Origin: Clostridiales bacterium UBA1446
GTDB lineage: Bacteria > Bacillota > Clostridia > Oscillospirales > Oscillospiraceae
NCBI GenBank assembly: GCA_002329245.1
Contig: DCTG01000188.1
Location: 1-7,246 of the forward strand
Direction of reading: 5' to 3'
Length of the DNA: 7,246 nucleotides
Each line of letters opens with the position of its first letter. Positions within the stretch are counted from its first letter, which is position 1. The translations under genes were made by a program, and so were the position numbers. Below are positions 5,568 to 7,246 of the stretch, one piece after another. The notes beneath the pieces were generated by a model. It saw nothing but the letters and a program-made list of their open reading frames with translations, ran no database searches and was not told the origin of the DNA.

Positions 5568-5596
5568 CAGAGCGCAGGGGGATTCCCTGCGCTCTG
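5568..5596. terminator. Hairpin between the convergent small gene and nadC
   Basis: The arms CAGAGCGCAGGG and CCCTGCGCTCTG form a perfect 12-base-pair stem around GGATT. It lies about 60 bases after the plus-strand stop and about 18 bases past the nadC stop. Neither side has a proper T-run (ATTCGTATTT on the plus strand, CTGTTAC on the minus strand), so it is probably a weak bidirectional or factor-assisted terminator or a 3'-end stabiliser. Confidence 0.6.
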
Positions 5597-5613
5597 ATTC
5601 GTATTTGAATAAT

Positions 5614-6453
5614 TCATTTTTTTTGAAAGCGCAGGCTGATGTCAAGCGCCTTCACAGAATGGGTCAGCGCGCCTATGGAGATAAAATCGACCCCGGTTTC
5701 CGCCACCGCCCGCAGATCCCGGTCTCCCATGTTGCCGGACGCCTCGACTAACGCGCGTCCCCCGATCAGCCGGACCGCCTGCGCCATCTCCTCCAAGGCC
5801 ATGTTGTCTAACATAATGATATCCGCGCCGCAGGAAAGCGCCTCCTCGATCATAGGGATGCTTTCCACTTCCACTTCGATTTTCAGGGTATGCGGCGCCA
5901 ATTTCCGCGCCGCTTCCACAGCCGCGGCAATACCGCCGGCCGCCATGATGTGGTTGTCCTTAATGAGGATGCCGTCCGAGAGGCCCATGCGGTGATTGGA
6001 GCCGCCGCCCATCTGCACGGCGTACTTTTCCAGCACGCGAAGCCCCGGGGTGGTTTTTCGGGTGTCGGTAATCTTCGCCCCGGTTCCCTTCACCGCCTCC
6101 ACGCAGCTTCTGGTGCGGGTCGCGATGCCGGACAGGCGCTGCAGAAAGTTGAGCGCCACCCGCTCCCCCGTCAGAATACCCCGGGCCGGCCCCGATACCT
6201 CGGCGAAAAATTCTCCGCGCGAGACCGATTCCCCGTCTTTTTTCCCGCTTTGGAGACGAATTTCAGGATCCATATGGGCGAATACGCGTTCCACGACCGG
6301 AAGTCCGCAAATTACTCCGCTTTCCTTGGCGAGAAAGAGTCCCCGTATTTCTTTGTCTGCGGGAATGGTTGCGAGGGTCGTGATGTCTCCTGTACCGATA
6401 TCCTCGCGAAGCGCCGTGCGGATCAGTTCGTCCAAGTGTTCCATAAACTGCAT
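5614..6453 (-). CDS. nadC: Nicotinate-nucleotide diphosphorylase (carboxylating); quinolinate phosphoribosyltransferase
   Basis: This cytoplasmic enzyme converts quinolinate and PRPP to nicotinate mononucleotide, CO2 and pyrophosphate in de novo NAD synthesis. It has 279 residues, the normal length. Recognised motifs are ALREDIGTGDITT (14-26), GERVALNFLQRLSGIATRT (96-114), KITDTRKTTPGLR (127-139), QMGGGSNHRMGLSD (147-160) followed by ILIKDNH, EVEVE (193-197), IIMLDNM (212-218), EASGNM (237-242) and FISIGALTHS (257-266). Expected substrate-binding residues R132, K133, H154, R155, K165, E195 and D216 are present. The ATG at 6453 has GGAGGG six bases upstream. It follows nadB with an 84-base gap and is probably cotranscribed with it. 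No residue expected from the family is missing. Confidence 0.97.
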   Translation of the reverse strand: MQFMEHLDELIRTALREDIGTGDITTLATIPADKEIRGLFLAKESGVICGLPVVERVFAHMDPEIRLQSGKKDGESVSRGEFFAEVSGPARGILTGERVALNFLQRLSGIATRTRSCVEAVKGTGAKITDTRKTTPGLRVLEKYAVQMGGGSNHRMGLSDGILIKDNHIMAAGGIAAAVEAARKLAPHTLKIEVEVESIPMIEEALSCGADIIMLDNMALEEMAQAVRLIGGRALVEASGNMGDRDLRAVAETGVDFISIGALTHSVKALDISLRFQKK

Positions 6454-6483
6454 AGGAAACCCTCCGTCATTCCTAGGAACCCC

Positions 6484-6517
6484 CCGGAAACGGCGAAAGC
6501 TTCCGCGCCGTTCCCGG
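6484..6517 (-). other. Intercistronic hairpin between nadB and nadC
   Basis: Positions 6484-6495 and 6506-6517 form a 12-base-pair stem with a single G-U pair and a 10-base loop. No U-run follows, and the nadC ribosome site lies about 20 bases beyond. It is more likely an mRNA stability or processing element, or an attenuating structure, than a terminator. Confidence 0.5.
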
Positions 6518-6537
6518 TTGTTTCCCTCTTTGTCCTC

Positions 6538-7246
6538 TCATTTACTGTCGCTCCGGTAATGCGCTCCGATGCTTTTCTCCCGCCGGAGCGCCGCGCGGAG
6601 AATTTCGAGGCCTACCGTGGCCATATTGATTGTTTCAAACTCCAATTTCGTACACAGCTGCGCGGAGGAGAGCTGATCATAAAACCCCGAGATCAGCTCG
6701 ATCGCCCATTCCATGCTCTCCTTGTCTCGGATAATTCCCGCGCATTTCGACATGGCGTTTCGAAGCTGCGTCCGGAAGGAAACCACGTCCATCTCTCGGC
6801 GCTCCCGTGCTTCTTCTTCAAACAGCAGATCCGCCTTGGGCCAATCTCCCGCGGTTTCGTTGATATACTCCGCGCTTCTGCGTCCGAAGACGAGGCACTC
6901 GAGCAGCGAGTTGCTGGCAAGTCTGTTCGCGCCGTGCACGCCGGTGGAAGCGGATTCGCCGCAGACAAAGAGCCCTTTTACCCGGGTCTCTCCTTGCAGG
7001 TTCGTTTGCACCCCGCCCATAAAATAATGCTGGATTGGCAGGACGGGGATCCAGTTGACGGAGATATCGATATCCCGGCGCATGCATTCCTCATAGATGG
7101 TCGGAAAGCGGTTTTTCAAAAAGCGCCGCGACCGGGAACTGATATCTAAGTAAACATAGGGTAGGTCGTATTTTTTCATCTGCTCGATAATGGCGCGCGC
7201 GACCACATCGCGCGGGGCAAGATCCGCCATGGGATGAACGTCCTTT
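6538..7246 (-). CDS. nadB: L-aspartate oxidase (partial, N-terminal part beyond right edge)
   Basis: This FAD enzyme oxidises L-aspartate to iminoaspartate, which NadA condenses with dihydroxyacetone phosphate to quinolinate. About 235 residues of the C-terminal part of a protein usually near 500-540 residues are visible. The reading enters the window as KDVHPMADLAPRDVVARA, so the methionine at 7230 is internal. HYFMGGVQTNLQGETRV precedes the FAD and substrate segment GLFVCGESASTGVHGANR and LASNSLLECLVFGRR. The C-terminal three-helix domain follows, ending in the family's closing RREKSIGAHYRSD. The dinucleotide-binding N-terminus is not visible. It lies directly upstream of nadC in the same direction. 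nadA is not in the window and may lie further to the right. Confidence 0.96.
   Translation of the reverse strand, partial: KDVHPMADLAPRDVVARAIIEQMKKYDLPYVYLDISSRSRRFLKNRFPTIYEECMRRDIDISVNWIPVLPIQHYFMGGVQTNLQGETRVKGLFVCGESASTGVHGANRLASNSLLECLVFGRRSAEYINETAGDWPKADLLFEEEARERREMDVVSFRTQLRNAMSKCAGIIRDKESMEWAIELISGFYDQLSSAQLCTKLEFETINMATVGLEILRAALRREKSIGAHYRSDSK

Noticed and set aside
5890..7149. Plus-strand open frame of 419 codons opposite nadC and nadB
   Set aside because: It runs antisense to two clearly recognised enzymes, crosses their spacer, has no family resemblance and is rich in Arg/His/Pro/Gly, as expected from the complement of GC-rich codons.

Overview
The window looks like chromosomal DNA of an anaerobic, moderately GC-rich Clostridia-type Firmicute. 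The basis is strong AGGAGG-like ribosome sites, TTG and GTG starts, sigma-A-type promoters, a small protein resembling an acidic family I associate with Clostridia, and the family character of the proteins. This was judged by eye; no composition or database search was run. All genes are on the minus strand except one small plus-strand gene.

Layout from left to right. Positions 1-2536 hold a quaternary-amine (glycine betaine type) ABC importer, read right to left as lipoprotein binding protein, permease and ATPase, with the ATPase cut by the left edge. It has a near-consensus promoter at 2609-2637, followed by a long dyad at 2568-2595 that looks like an operator or leader hairpin. Positions 2691-2728 are a strong terminator that insulates this operon from the preceding minus-strand unit: a LysR-type regulator (3067-3966, TTG start) and a small MoaD/ThiS-like beta-grasp protein lacking the usual Gly-Gly tail (2770-3009). 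Positions 4102-4950 encode a TM1586-type nitroreductase family protein (TTG start). It is divergent from a small acidic protein resembling the clostridial DUF6483 group (5156-5509, GTG start). A 12-bp hairpin at 5568-5596 lies between that gene and the convergent NAD biosynthesis genes. nadC (5614-6453) is complete, and nadB (6538-7246) is cut by the right edge.

How the parts fit. The importer would bring in betaine-like osmolytes or substrates. NadB and NadC carry out steps of de novo NAD synthesis from aspartate: NadB makes iminoaspartate, and NadC turns quinolinate into nicotinate mononucleotide. The LysR regulator sits directly upstream of the importer operon and could control it, the beta-grasp gene or itself, but nothing in the sequence proves this.

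I see no mobile element, CRISPR array, rRNA or tRNA. I do not find a convincing undescribed system. The most interesting points are the repeated GTTGTCA element and dyad at the importer promoter, the beta-grasp protein without a conjugation tail, and an inverted repeat framing the LysR promoter.
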